Shown here one piece after another: positions 1 to 9,291 of a stretch of 64,000 nt of DNA. Below the pieces are notes generated by a model. The model did not search any database and was not told the origin of the DNA. It saw only the letters and a program-made list of their open reading frames with translations. This DNA comes from Leptolyngbya sp. SIOISBB. Lineage in GTDB: Bacteria; Cyanobacteriota; Cyanobacteriia; Phormidesmidales; Phormidesmidaceae. Both the position numbers and the translations under genes were made by a program. The DNA is taken from positions 4,650,001-4,714,000 of the forward strand of contig JAAHII010000001.1 of assembly GCA_010671905.1 (NCBI GenBank). Reading direction: 5' to 3'. How positions within the stretch are numbered: position 1 is the first letter of the stretch; each line of letters starts with the position of its first letter.

Positions 1-194
1 TAAAAACTTTAACTTTCTTCCTTCACTAGTGCGTTGATTGTGTGAATCTCCCGCTAGGATGACCGCCTGTGGTTTATCGCTGCATTTCTGCAGCAGGACA
101 CTCTTTCATCATCAAGTCAGAGATATTGTGTCTTGACAGGCGTGCGAAATTTTGAAGATAATGGTCATTTGTGTGAACGGAAGACCTAAAGACA

Positions 195-1532
195 TTGGCT
201 AACGTCGTAGTGATTGGGGCCCAGTGGGGCGACGAAGGGAAAGGCAAAATAACTGACCTCTTGAGCCGGTCGGCTCATGTAGTCGTGCGCTACCAAGGCG
301 GCGTTAATGCAGGTCATACCGTTGTAGTTCAGGATCAGATTTTTAAGCTGCATCTGATTCCTTCTGGAATTTTGTATCCCGATACCGAGTGCGTGATCGG
401 TAGCGGTACGGTGATTGATCCTCGCGAGATCATTAAAGAACTCGACATGCTTGAGGGGTTGGGCATCTCAACTCAGAAGTTATTTATTTCTGAGTCGGCC
501 CATGTGACCATGCCCTATCACCGCTTGTTGGATGAGGCCTCGGAAGATCGTCGGGGGAGTAAGAAAATTGGCACCACCCGTCGTGGTATTGGTCCCACTT
601 ATGCCGATAAATCTGAGCGTATCGGCATTCGCATGGTTGATCTGCTCGATATGGAAGATCTGGCAGAACAGTTGGAGTGGACGATTCAGTACAAAAATTT
701 TGTGCTTGAAAAGCTGTACGGTTTAGAGCCCCTAGACCCGAAAGTCGTGCTAGAGGAATATCGGGTCTACGCCAATCGCCTCCGTTCTCACGTTGTGGAT
801 AGTTCGCTGCTGATTGATCGAGCCATCCGTCAGCGCAAGAATATTTTGTTCGAGGGCGCTCAAGGTACCCTCCTCGATCTGGATCATGGTACCTATCCCT
901 ATGTCACGTCATCTAACCCTGTCGCGGGGGGTGCTTGTATTGGCTCCGGTGTTGGTCCGACGATGATTGACCGCGTCATTGGGGTCGCCAAAGCCTATAC
1001 CACTCGGGTGGGCGAAGGGCCATTCCCAACGGAACTGGTTGGCGGCTTGGGCGATAAATTATGTGAGTTGGGTTCCGAATTCGGTACGACTACCGGGCGG
1101 CGGCGGCGCTGTGGCTGGTTTGATGCGGTGATTGGTCGCTATGCTGTGCGCATCAATGGGATCGACTGTCTGGCAATTACTAAGCTCGACGTGCTTGATG
1201 CCCTGGATGAGGTCCAGGTTTGTACGGCCTATAAAATTGACGGTGAAATTCATAAGGAATTGCCGAGCAGCGGACGGTTGTTTGCACAGTGCGAACCGAT
1301 CTACACTACTCTTCCAGGTTGGAAGCAATCTACTGCTGATTGCCGGTCTTTGGAAGACTTGCCGCCCCAAGCGCTGGATTATCTCAAGTTTTTGGCTGAG
1401 TTAATGGAGGTTCCGATCGCGATCGTGTCGCTCGGAGCCAGTCGTGACCAGACCATCATCGTGGAAGACCCCATCCACGGCCCCAAGCGAGCACTGCTTT
1501 ATGAAAACGGTAGTGCGTCTCAAGTTGCTTGA
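195..1532 (+). CDS. purA: Adenylosuccinate synthetase
   Basis: Catalyses the GTP-dependent joining of IMP and aspartate to adenylosuccinate, the first committed step to AMP, in the cytoplasm. The 445-residue product has the family's N-terminal glycine-rich signature [11 protein letters not shown] (about residues 8-18), NAGHT soon after, and GTTRRGIGP in the IMP-binding region; length and collinearity are normal for bacterial PurA. The start is a TTG: the protein then begins [13 protein letters not shown], exactly where the family begins, and no in-frame ATG lies just upstream. A purine stretch (ggaag) precedes it. rplY follows 46 bases later on the same strand, so the two may be co-transcribed. 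Confidence 0.97.
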   Translation: MANVVVIGAQWGDEGKGKITDLLSRSAHVVVRYQGGVNAGHTVVVQDQIFKLHLIPSGILYPDTECVIGSGTVIDPREIIKELDMLEGLGISTQKLFISESAHVTMPYHRLLDEASEDRRGSKKIGTTRRGIGPTYADKSERIGIRMVDLLDMEDLAEQLEWTIQYKNFVLEKLYGLEPLDPKVVLEEYRVYANRLRSHVVDSSLLIDRAIRQRKNILFEGAQGTLLDLDHGTYPYVTSSNPVAGGACIGSGVGPTMIDRVIGVAKAYTTRVGEGPFPTELVGGLGDKLCELGSEFGTTTGRRRRCGWFDAVIGRYAVRINGIDCLAITKLDVLDALDEVQVCTAYKIDGEIHKELPSSGRLFAQCEPIYTTLPGWKQSTADCRSLEDLPPQALDYLKFLAELMEVPIAIVSLGASRDQTIIVEDPIHGPKRALLYENGSASQVA

Positions 1533-1578
1533 TTGTTTGTTTGCCCGCAGAAATTCTTTTGAGTTGTAAGTAAGTCCT

Positions 1579-2190
1579 ATGGAACTGTCGATTGAATGTC
1601 AAAAACGCGATGGCAGCGTTAACCCCAGAGCGCTCCGTCGAGAGGGCCAAATTCCCGCAGTCCTGTACGGACATGACGGTGATGCCTCAGTTTCGCTCAC
1701 GGTGGATCAGCGCTCAGCCGAGCGTCTAGTACGGAGTGCCTCGATTAATAACACGCTCATCAGCGTGAATGTGCCTGAAATGCCTTGGAATGGCCAAGCC
1801 CTGCTACGTGAGGTGCAAACCCATCCTTGGAAAGACCAGCTTTATCATTTGAGCTTCTTTTCGATCGCCAGCCAGTCTAGCGTTGACGTGGTGGTCTCGA
1901 TCAACTACGTCGGTACTGCCAAAGGGGTCAAAGACGAAGGCGGCACCCTCGACATCATGGTGTCTGAATTAGCGATTCGCTGTGCGCCGGGTGCGATTCC
2001 TGAGACGGTGGAGATTGATGTTTCCGATCTGGCGGTTGGTGAAAACCTGCACATTAGCGACCTGAAACTACCGGCAGGTGTGGAAGCGATCGCCGACACG
2101 GATAAAACTCTGGTGAATGTGGCTGCTCCACGTACAGCAACGAGTGAAGAGTCCACAGACGCTGCAGTGGTAGAAACCGCCGCAGAATAA
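1579..2190 (+). CDS. rplY: 50S ribosomal protein bL25 (Ctc/TL5 type)
   Basis: Binds 5S rRNA in the large ribosomal subunit. The 203-residue product has the long two-domain form (L25 beta barrel, about residues 1-90, plus the Ctc/TL5 C-terminal domain) rather than the short E. coli form. The opening (MELSIECQKRDG, then RALRREGQIPAVLYG) is the classic N-terminal signature. The last 25 residues are acidic and Ala/Thr-rich and probably disordered. It lies just behind purA and ends in a clear hairpin terminator. Confidence 0.95.
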   Translation: MELSIECQKRDGSVNPRALRREGQIPAVLYGHDGDASVSLTVDQRSAERLVRSASINNTLISVNVPEMPWNGQALLREVQTHPWKDQLYHLSFFSIASQSSVDVVVSINYVGTAKGVKDEGGTLDIMVSELAIRCAPGAIPETVEIDVSDLAVGENLHISDLKLPAGVEAIADTDKTLVNVAAPRTATSEESTDAAVVETAAE

Positions 2191-2210
2191 TTCCGACTGA
2201 TCTGACCAAG

Positions 2211-2236
2211 CCAGGGATATCCATCCCTGGTTTTTT
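2211..2236 (+). terminator. Intrinsic terminator after rplY
   Basis: An 8-bp perfect stem (CCAGGGAT / ATCCCTGG) with a 4-base loop is followed directly by six T. It lies 20 bases after the rplY stop and before the next gene, so it closes the purA-rplY unit. Confidence 0.85.
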
Positions 2237-2257
2237 ATTGCCAAAACCCAGGTATTC

Positions 2258-3796
2258 ATGGCTAACGCATCCCTTCCCCCGTTAATTGAGCAGATGCTCC
2301 AACCGGAGTTTTACCCCCATGATGTGCAAACGCCGATTCAGCTGATGCAGACGCATGTTTCTTACGTGCTTCTGACGGGGGAATTTGCCTACAAAGTGAA
2401 AAAGCCGGTTGACTTTGGATTTCTTAATTACGCCACTCTAGAAAAGCGGCAGCATTTTTGTGAAGAGGAGCTGCGCCTCAATCAACGCGCTGCTGCGCCG
2501 CTCTATTTAGAGACCGTCTCTATTGCACAGCAGGGCGATCGCTATGTGCTGGGGGATGCCGGGGAGATTGTGGAATATGCCGTGAAGATGCAGCAGTTTC
2601 CGCAATCGACTCTGTTGAGCCACTTGTTTGAGCAAGGCGACTTGACGGAAGATCTGCTGCGGCAACTGGCGGAGGCGATCTCAGACTTTCACCTCCAGGC
2701 AGAAACTAACGACTACATTCGCAACTTTGGTACGGTGGCCAATGTCCGCCAGTCCATTGATGAGAACTATGAACAGACGGCTGGTTTTATTGGTGGGCCC
2801 CAAACCCAACAGCAGTTTGATGAAACCAAAGCCTACACCGATCAGTTTTTCGCCACTCAACAATCGCTGCTCCAACAACGGATGGATCAGGGCATGATTC
2901 GTGCTTGTCATGGCGATCTTCATCTCAACAACATCTGCTATTGGCAAGATCAGCTGCTGCTGTTTGATTGCATCGAATTCAATGAGCCGTTTCGCTTGGT
3001 CGATGTCATGTTTGACATCGCTTACATCATCATGGATTTGACGGTGCAAGGACGTCGCGATCTGGCCGCTGTTTTCCTCAGTCACTATGTCGAATGCACA
3101 GGTGATTGGGAAGGTTTATCAGTGCTGCCGCTCTATGTCAGTCGCCAGTCCTACGTGAGAGCCAAGGTGACTTCCTTCTTGTTAGGTGATCCCTCGATTG
3201 ATGAGGCCACTAAACAGGCCGCCTCAGAGAAAGCTGCCAAGTACTACACCCTGGCTTGGTCTTATGTGCAGCCGCAGCCGGGCCGATTACTCGTCATGTC
3301 TGGCCTATCTGGTGCGGGCAAAAGTACTGTCGCCAAAGAATTGAGTCGTCAATTAGGGGCCGTTTACCTGCGCTCAGACGCAGTTCGCAAGCATTTGGCG
3401 AGGGTGTCCCTGCAATCGCGGGGCGATGACAGCCTATACACTGCCGAAATGTCTGAGAAAACCTACACTCGACTGGCAGCACTCGGGGGCATGCTGGCCA
3501 ACCAAGGTTATACCGCCATTTTGGATGCCAAGTTTGACCGTGTCGCCACCCGACAACTCGCGATCGCTCAAGCCCAGCAATACAATCTGCCCCTTACCAT
3601 CGTGAACTGTCAGGCCCCGGCAGCTGTCTTGGCGCAGCGGGTGCGCGATCGTCAGGGCGATATCGCTGATGCGACCGTTGCCGTACTTGCCAACCAGCAG
3701 TTCGAACCCTTTACCGTGCCAGAAAAGTCGTATGTGAAAAGGGTTGACACAACTCAGCCCCTCACAACCCAATTGGCGACTATAGTAGAGGCGTGA
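2258..3796 (+). CDS. Bifunctional aminoglycoside-phosphotransferase-like / AAA kinase-like protein
   Basis: A fusion of two phosphotransfer folds in 512 residues. The N-terminal about 340 residues look like an APH/choline-kinase-type kinase: the catalytic loop CHGDLHLNNI and the metal-binding segment LFDCIEFNE are both present. The C-terminal about 170 residues form a P-loop kinase with Walker A GLSGAGKST (about residue 350), like gluconate or zeta-toxin-type kinases. This architecture is widespread in bacteria and normally annotated as APH-family protein/ATP-binding protein; the substrate is unknown, and drug resistance should not be assumed. It starts at ATG 22 bases after the preceding terminator's T-run, so it has its own transcription unit. 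Confidence 0.85.
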   Translation: MANASLPPLIEQMLQPEFYPHDVQTPIQLMQTHVSYVLLTGEFAYKVKKPVDFGFLNYATLEKRQHFCEEELRLNQRAAAPLYLETVSIAQQGDRYVLGDAGEIVEYAVKMQQFPQSTLLSHLFEQGDLTEDLLRQLAEAISDFHLQAETNDYIRNFGTVANVRQSIDENYEQTAGFIGGPQTQQQFDETKAYTDQFFATQQSLLQQRMDQGMIRACHGDLHLNNICYWQDQLLLFDCIEFNEPFRLVDVMFDIAYIIMDLTVQGRRDLAAVFLSHYVECTGDWEGLSVLPLYVSRQSYVRAKVTSFLLGDPSIDEATKQAASEKAAKYYTLAWSYVQPQPGRLLVMSGLSGAGKSTVAKELSRQLGAVYLRSDAVRKHLARVSLQSRGDDSLYTAEMSEKTYTRLAALGGMLANQGYTAILDAKFDRVATRQLAIAQAQQYNLPLTIVNCQAPAAVLAQRVRDRQGDIADATVAVLANQQFEPFTVPEKSYVKRVDTTQPLTTQLATIVEA

Positions 3797-3866
3797 ATGC
3801 TCAGATAGATGTGCGCAGAACTACTAGAGAACGTATCGTCTGAACAGCCGGTCGATTTGCGGGTGA

Positions 3867-4166
3867 ATGGTGACTGATAAAATTTTTCCCGTTGCTTTAA
3901 AGCTGTGGCTAGTCTTTCTGCTGGCGTTTTTGCTGCTGGGCTATGAAATTGCTCCGAGCATTCTATTGGGGGCGATCGCTGGGTTCGCTGGTGGTACCGT
4001 ATCAGCATGGTGGCAGACCCCTGGTGGTGAACCGGCTCCTCCGAGTCCAGAACCGACTGCACTCGACAAACTCGGCGAAAAGTTGAAGCCGCGTGGCATG
4101 CAAAATCGTTTACCGTTTCTAAAATTATTTACCCGACGCGATCGCCGTTATCCTGGTCCTCGTTAA
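3867..4166 (+). CDS. Small membrane protein, unknown function
   Basis: 99 residues. A hydrophobic hairpin (about residues 8-45, two predicted membrane spans) ends in a Trp-rich edge and is followed by a Pro-rich linker and a basic C-terminal tail with many Arg and Lys. This suggests a cytoplasmic or membrane-surface tail. No family was recognised. It lies between the kinase-like gene and the acetyltransferase on the same strand, 12 bases before the latter, and could be co-transcribed with it. ATG 3867 and GTG 3870 are both possible starts. Confidence 0.6.
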   Translation: MVTDKIFPVALKLWLVFLLAFLLLGYEIAPSILLGAIAGFAGGTVSAWWQTPGGEPAPPSPEPTALDKLGEKLKPRGMQNRLPFLKLFTRRDRRYPGPR

Positions 4167-4178
4167 TCGACTGTTGCC

Positions 4179-4733
4179 ATGACGTTTGAGATTCGTGAGA
4201 TTCGCCCTCAGGACGATGCTTCCATCGCGACAATTATTCGTCAAGTCTTAGCCGAGTTTGGGGCCAATCGCCCCGGCTTCGCTTGGGCTGACCCTGAGTT
4301 AGATCATCTGTCGGCGGCCTATCAGGGTGAACGAGCGATTTATTATGTGGTGACCCATTATGAGCAGGTCATTGGCGGTGGTGGTGTAGCGCCTTTTCCC
4401 TGCGAATACGAGCAGATGTGTGAGCTGCAAAAAATGTACCTATTGCCAGCATTTCGTGGTGCAGGATTAGGGGTAAGGTTGATGCAGCGACTGCTCAGCA
4501 TCGCCGCAGACTATGGCTATCGCGGCTGCTATCTGGAAACATTTGACGCGATGAAAAGTGCCATCCGCCTGTATCAGAAGTCTGGCTTTAAGACCCTCAC
4601 AGCTCCTCTAGGCGACTCTGGACACAATAGTTGTAATCGATTCTTAGTGCGCTGGTTTGACACGCCAGGCAAAACTTCCATGTCCAAGAATGTGAATCGT
4701 CGCGAAACCAGTCAAAAGTCATCCTCACAATAG
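4179..4733 (+). CDS. GNAT-family N-acetyltransferase
   Basis: Transfers an acetyl group from acetyl-CoA to an unknown amine. The 184-residue product carries the GNAT core: the acetyl-CoA-binding motif A appears as LPAFRGAGLGVRLMQ (about residues 88-102, the R/Q-x-x-G-x-G/A pattern), followed by the YQKSGF motif near residue 128. The last about 25 residues (Ser/Lys/Gln-rich) lie beyond the fold and look like a disordered tail. It directly follows the small membrane protein gene. Confidence 0.88.
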   Translation: MTFEIREIRPQDDASIATIIRQVLAEFGANRPGFAWADPELDHLSAAYQGERAIYYVVTHYEQVIGGGGVAPFPCEYEQMCELQKMYLLPAFRGAGLGVRLMQRLLSIAADYGYRGCYLETFDAMKSAIRLYQKSGFKTLTAPLGDSGHNSCNRFLVRWFDTPGKTSMSKNVNRRETSQKSSSQ

Positions 4734-4822
4734 TTGATAACTAGTGACGCTATGGGGGGCGTCGTAAAACCCCTTCGCTCTCCGTTCCCTGCTCCAATAC
4801 CATGGCATGTTTCTGGCGTCGG

Positions 4823-5833
4823 TTAATCGGCAAACTTGAAATAATCGACTCGGGCTAAATCGGGAACCGTCGTGATTTCTTGGTCAGAAAATACCAGTGT
4901 GATACTAAATCCTGGATTTTGGACTGTGTGTCGATTTCCTCGCACTAGACGATTAGTCCCTAGCAAATAGTTCAGGCCAATACCAGGATCGTACGCACCT
5001 GACTCACATATGAGCCGATTGGGCAACGACCTCAAACTCTCTGTGGCTTCTAGAGGCAATGGGTGATGGGTTGACCCAAAACAAATAGTCAAATTGCCTG
5101 CTTCAGAAGTAAAGGCAGAATGCAGCGATAAGTCATATCTCTGAGCTGGCACATTCGGAAAATCAGGGCATTCTACCGTCTCGTCCCAGGTCTCCCAGAA
5201 ATATTCAGTCATTTGTCCACGCTCAAACAACCGATATGCGACAGAGTCATTACTAAAGGTCAACGTCACGACAGGTTGCTGTAGACTTTCTGAAAGTTGG
5301 GCTTCCTTGGGAATCAGAATCTCTGCCGCTAGATTGGGGAGAACGGTATGATCCCAAATCATCATCGACCAGTCATGCCCCGTTAGCTGATAGGCAAATC
5401 CGAACAGGCCCGATAGCTCGATCTCATTTCCCAATACATCACGCTGAGTTTCAACAGCCCTAGTCGCCAGGAAATCAGAGAGCTGATCTAGAGGAACTCG
5501 CACTAACGTGACTGTGTCGTTGCGATCGAAATGCTCAATCCCCCGTCGCTCAGACCATGGGCGGGTGAAGTGTGCTTCGGACTCTTGTAGCCAGGCTTCG
5601 ATGTCAACTCCGCGACTCCTCAAATAGGTGTCTGGATCCCTCAAATACTCTTCTGGATTCCTTAGGAGTTCTTCTCGATCAAGATGACTCAGCTGCCTGT
5701 GCAATGAATATTCTTCTGGATCCCGACATTCATTGCTAGCTTCGGGCAGTGCATTCGCATCATCGTGGCCACTCATCACTAAAGGAATGAGTAAAATCAT
5801 CCACCCAAGTTTTCTAATCATGCTGTAGAACAC
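4823..5833 (-). CDS. Secreted protein of unknown function
   Basis: 336 residues with a basic N-terminus and hydrophobic core (MIRKLGWMILLIPLVMSG from the second Met, about residue 5), so probably exported. A short repeat of the type NPEEYL/DPDTYL lies near residues 60-75. No catalytic motif or known domain was recognised; there are few cysteines. It is transcribed towards the GNAT gene (convergent) and begins 79 bases beyond the larB stop. Confidence 0.6.
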   Translation of the reverse strand: MFYSMIRKLGWMILLIPLVMSGHDDANALPEASNECRDPEEYSLHRQLSHLDREELLRNPEEYLRDPDTYLRSRGVDIEAWLQESEAHFTRPWSERRGIEHFDRNDTVTLVRVPLDQLSDFLATRAVETQRDVLGNEIELSGLFGFAYQLTGHDWSMMIWDHTVLPNLAAEILIPKEAQLSESLQQPVVTLTFSNDSVAYRLFERGQMTEYFWETWDETVECPDFPNVPAQRYDLSLHSAFTSEAGNLTICFGSTHHPLPLEATESLRSLPNRLICESGAYDPGIGLNYLLGTNRLVRGNRHTVQNPGFSITLVFSDQEITTVPDLARVDYFKFAD

Positions 5834-5911
5834 TCTCCAAAAGGTTGGAACGTATAGATGCCATCTTTGATCTGGGCAATTGTGGTCATTGCTAATCCCG
5901 GTAGCGAATGG

Positions 5912-6709
5912 TTAGAGGGGCTGTGTGCGATCGCTCCTTCCCTGGACACGCTCTGCCGTCCGTAAAATTTGCCCTGCTAGCATTGCTGCCCCGAAGCCAT
6001 TATCGATATTCACCACACCAATGCCCGTCGCACAAGAATTGAGCATGGTTAGTAGCGCCGAGACGCCGCCAAAACTGGCTCCATAGCCAATACTGGTCGG
6101 TACCGCCACAATAGGACAGTCCGAGAATCCAGCGACGACACTGGGCAATGCCCCTTCCATGCCCGCAACCACGATCAGCACATCCGCTTGTGCCACCACA
6201 TCTCGGTGCCGCAACAGTCGGTGGATACCCGCTACTCCGACATCCCATAGGCGTAGAACTTTAAACCCTGATAGTTCAGCCGTCACGGCTGCTTCTTCGG
6301 CCACGGGTAAATCTGCTGTCCCGGCTGTGAGGATGCCAATCATCCCGGGATGCTGAGGCTGCAAATTCATCGGCACTAGCGCACAAATCTTAGCGGTCTC
6401 AAAATACATGGCTGCTGGCAAGGCCACTCGAATCTGTTGAGCAATCTCTGGCGCAATCCGGGTCGCCATGACGACGGGGGTGCGATCGCGCATCGCTCGC
6501 ATAATCGCCACAATCTGGTCAACCGTTTTACCTGGTCCCCAAATCACTTCTGGAAAGCCTGTGCGGAGCGATCGATGATGATCCACTTTGGCAAACTCAT
6601 CGATCGGCTCAAATTCTAAATACTTCAGCTTGTCAAATGCTGATTGAGGACTCATCCGTCCCTGGGCGATCGCTTCTAATAACTGCCGCAACTCCTCTGG
6701 CTGGGTCAC
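5912..6709 (-). CDS. larB: Nickel pincer cofactor biosynthesis protein LarB
   Basis: LarB carboxylates nicotinic acid adenine dinucleotide and hydrolyses its phosphoanhydride, giving the precursor of the nickel pincer nucleotide used by lactate racemase-type enzymes. The 265-residue product has the short helical N-terminus typical of LarB (LKYLEFEPIDEFAKVDHHRSLR region) and an AIR-carboxylase (PurE-like) C-terminal domain with VAGMEGALPSVVAG and the GYGASFGGV loop. No larC or larE is visible nearby. The degenerate IS lies just upstream of its start. Confidence 0.9.
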   Translation of the reverse strand: MTQPEELRQLLEAIAQGRMSPQSAFDKLKYLEFEPIDEFAKVDHHRSLRTGFPEVIWGPGKTVDQIVAIMRAMRDRTPVVMATRIAPEIAQQIRVALPAAMYFETAKICALVPMNLQPQHPGMIGILTAGTADLPVAEEAAVTAELSGFKVLRLWDVGVAGIHRLLRHRDVVAQADVLIVVAGMEGALPSVVAGFSDCPIVAVPTSIGYGASFGGVSALLTMLNSCATGIGVVNIDNGFGAAMLAGQILRTAERVQGRSDRTQPL

Positions 6710-6762
6710 GCAACGTTCCTAATGGCAACCTGTCTAGCCTATCGCGTTGGGAATTGGGTAGA

Positions 6763-8002
6763 CTGACATCTTGCAGCAATCTCATCCAAATCTCATGCTG
6801 CGACAGGAACCCGGTAGACGTTTGCCTCCAGGCCCAGTTTCGCTAAGAGCGGACGAATGTGGGCCAAATCCTGTAGAAAGCAGGCCAGCACTGCTTGTGG
6901 AAACCACTGCTGCCGAGCTTGGTCAGCAGCTTGCCGCCAGTCGAGAGTGGACTGTTCAGCGGCGAGAAACTGCCAATGCGCCAGCAGATAACTAAGGAAG
7001 GCGAGTATCCACCAGCGATACATGCCGAGCCGTGTGCCTTGCCCAAAAGCATCCCAGCCAAATTGCTGCTTGAGGACTTTGAAACAAGCTTCAATCGCCC
7101 ACCGACGTTTGCCCAACCGCACCAGCTAGGCCCCGCTTAACGCCTCGGTGGCGACCACAAAATGCTGCCGCCGTTCCCCGATCTCTTCATGCTTTCGCCA
7201 AAACCAGGCTAGCGTCACAGGTATATCGAGGTCTTTGAGGGTGACTTGTTGGCCGCGCTGACGCCTGTCTTTGACCGCTTGCCCATCCGCTAATCGGCGG
7301 TCACCGCAAAGGCTCATCAGGACCTCAAACCCCAGCGTTTGTGCTCCCGGAATCAAAGCTGTCGTGCTGAAACCCGCATCGGCCACCACCCGAATTTTGA
7401 AGCGTTCGCGCCAAGACACCGGGATTTGAGCCAACAGCTTCAAAGCGAGTTGGGTCGGGGTCGTCGTCCCTTTGCCCCGATAGACCCGAAAGCTCCAGGG
7501 AAAGCGAAAGGGACCCATGGCCAAATACAGCAAGGCCACATGGACGCCCCGTTTGCCGTTGTAACGGCGTACTAGTCCTTGGAGTTCCTGATACTTCCCG
7601 GTCTTCTCCAAGCAGGTCAAGTCCACTACCGCATAGACTATCGGCAAGCGTCCTCGATGAGACTTCAAGTAGCTGTTAATTAAACGTTTTAAGCTTTGCC
7701 GGGTGGCTCGGATCGCCTTGCCCGTGGGCCAACCATAGCGATTCAGAAAGCGACTCAAGGCTGCCGCAGACTTCGTTTGGCTGCGCTGGGGACGCGGACA
7801 CGATGACGTCAAAAATAGCGCTAATAGGCATTGCAAACTGGAGCGCATGTAAGCACTCGGCATCAATTGCACGAGACGATAGACTAACGCTTGGGCGTGG
7901 GATGCAACCATCATTTGGGCCGTTGGTTTTCCACGCCTGTTTTCTCAGAGAATCTGATATTTTGGAACCCCTGTCTCACTTGAGACTGGTGCAAGATCTG
8001 AG
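6763..8002. mobile_element. Degenerate IS4-superfamily insertion sequence
   Basis: Imperfect terminal inverted repeats enclose a broken transposase: left end at about 6763-6784 and right end at about 7981-8002 match at 18 of 22 positions (both contain ATCTTGCA followed by TCTCA when read inwards). The element is about 1.24 kb. No convincing target duplication was found in the flanks. It sits between larB and the membrane HExxH gene. Confidence 0.7.
6793..7914 (-). pseudogene. IS4-family DDE transposase, interrupted by an in-frame TAG
   Basis: The reading frame runs from 7914 to 6793 and is broken by one TAG at 7126-7128. The N-terminal 262 residues hold the first two catalytic aspartates (VVDLTCLEK and VVADAGFST). 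The part after the stop begins LVRLGKRRWAIEACFK, the Y-(2)-R-(3)-E block with the catalytic Glu. The two halves are in the same frame, so a single substitution (a Tyr codon would fit the family there) would restore a protein of about 373 residues. It is probably inactive, unless TAG is suppressed. Confidence 0.85.
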
Positions 8003-8163
8003 TTGTATAGGTTAGAGAGTGGTTGAAGTAGATGATTAGGGGCGGTAGATGAGGCGTACAGGTAGGGAGTGCTTGAGTAGCTGGGTAATTGAGTAAAAAT
8101 AAATCAGCAATAGTAAAGCTTTTACCCTTCCACCCTCATACTTTCCACTGACTCCACTAACCC

Positions 8164-9204
8164 TCATACCCGCTGCCGCTGATTCATCTTTTGCTGATGC
8201 CGATAGGCGACATAAACTCCAGCGATGACTGACGCTAAATACAGTAAAACCCCTATCCAGTGGGTGATTCCGGCGATTGATTCGGCTTGGTTCATGCAGT
8301 TCATCATGTTGAAAAGTTGCCACCAATCGTGGGCGTCAATGTTGGGATTGGTGAGTGGTAGCAGGCGATAAGGAGCATCGGCCATGTAGACTGCAACATC
8401 CATGAAGTTTTGCCCTGTCCAAAACAGGGTCAGCGCACTCGAAAAATATTGCTGCGTGAAATAAAAATAACCAGTAAATACTGCCGGAAAGGCAATCTGG
8501 GTCAGGGAACCGCCCAAGACCATGAGGAAATGGCCAAATGGCATGAATAATAGGTGACCCGTTTCATGGATGGCGAGGTCAGGATAATGTAACCAGATAA
8601 AAGGGCCATCGTAGCTAGGATTACGGGCACCAAGGAACCCATAAATAGCAACGAATCCAATAATGGCCAGCATCATGGGCTCAAAGTCTGACCATTTCAG
8701 AACAAAAGGTTGAGAGTAATGGCGGGTACCTGATGGATGAGATTGTTGGTAGGCGTACAATCTCTGGTTGTTGGATACCAATGCCGGTGTTGGGTGTTCC
8801 GAAGCTGGCGAATCGGCTAACGTTGCTGGCTCATGAGAACTGGCGGCCATGGGTGCTGGAAGCGTTATAGGGAGAGGCGATCGCATCGCCGCCGGACGAT
8901 TTTGTTCTACCGGCGTGAGGTGGAACTGCTGAGTCCAAGTGGGTTCGATGTGGCCCAGCTCAAATCCTTGCATGACGACGTACGAGAGGCCTTGCGGTTT
9001 TAACTTTTCCAGGCCTACGCGCAGGCGCTGTGCTATTGCAGCTGCGGGTGGCAGTTGGGGAGACTCCAAGACGATCCGAATCCCCTGATCGAGCAGCTCG
9101 ACTCGCGCCCAAATACCCTGGGGTTGTAGCGAGAGATTTAGCAATTCAGAAATCGCAATGGGGTTGCCCTTTCGGGCTTGGGCTAACAACTGCGGATCAG
9201 TCAT
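8164..9204 (-). CDS. Membrane protein with HExxH motif (metallopeptidase-like)
   Basis: 346 residues. The N-terminal about 110 residues are a soluble domain, followed by a Pro/Ser/Ala-rich linker to about residue 165. The C-terminal half has several hydrophobic spans and the motif HETGHLL, which matches the HExxH zinc-binding pattern of membrane metallopeptidases such as M50. No second metal ligand was identified with certainty, so activity is unproven. The N-terminal domain resembles conserved cyanobacterial proteins that I know only as hypothetical. It reads away from psaA and towards the IS. Confidence 0.6.
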   Translation of the reverse strand: MTDPQLLAQARKGNPIAISELLNLSLQPQGIWARVELLDQGIRIVLESPQLPPAAAIAQRLRVGLEKLKPQGLSYVVMQGFELGHIEPTWTQQFHLTPVEQNRPAAMRSPLPITLPAPMAASSHEPATLADSPASEHPTPALVSNNQRLYAYQQSHPSGTRHYSQPFVLKWSDFEPMMLAIIGFVAIYGFLGARNPSYDGPFIWLHYPDLAIHETGHLLFMPFGHFLMVLGGSLTQIAFPAVFTGYFYFTQQYFSSALTLFWTGQNFMDVAVYMADAPYRLLPLTNPNIDAHDWWQLFNMMNCMNQAESIAGITHWIGVLLYLASVIAGVYVAYRHQQKMNQRQRV

Positions 9205-9291
9205 GGCGGCCTCCGGGCTGAGCCAACGCTAACCACAGCTTGCCCGATTGAGGGCGATCGCTGAACTAGAAAACCGATTTAGCAAGTTTCT

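Noticed and set aside
6753-8012. Target-site duplication of the IS
   Set aside because: Flanks share only a loose TTG..TAG pattern; not exact.
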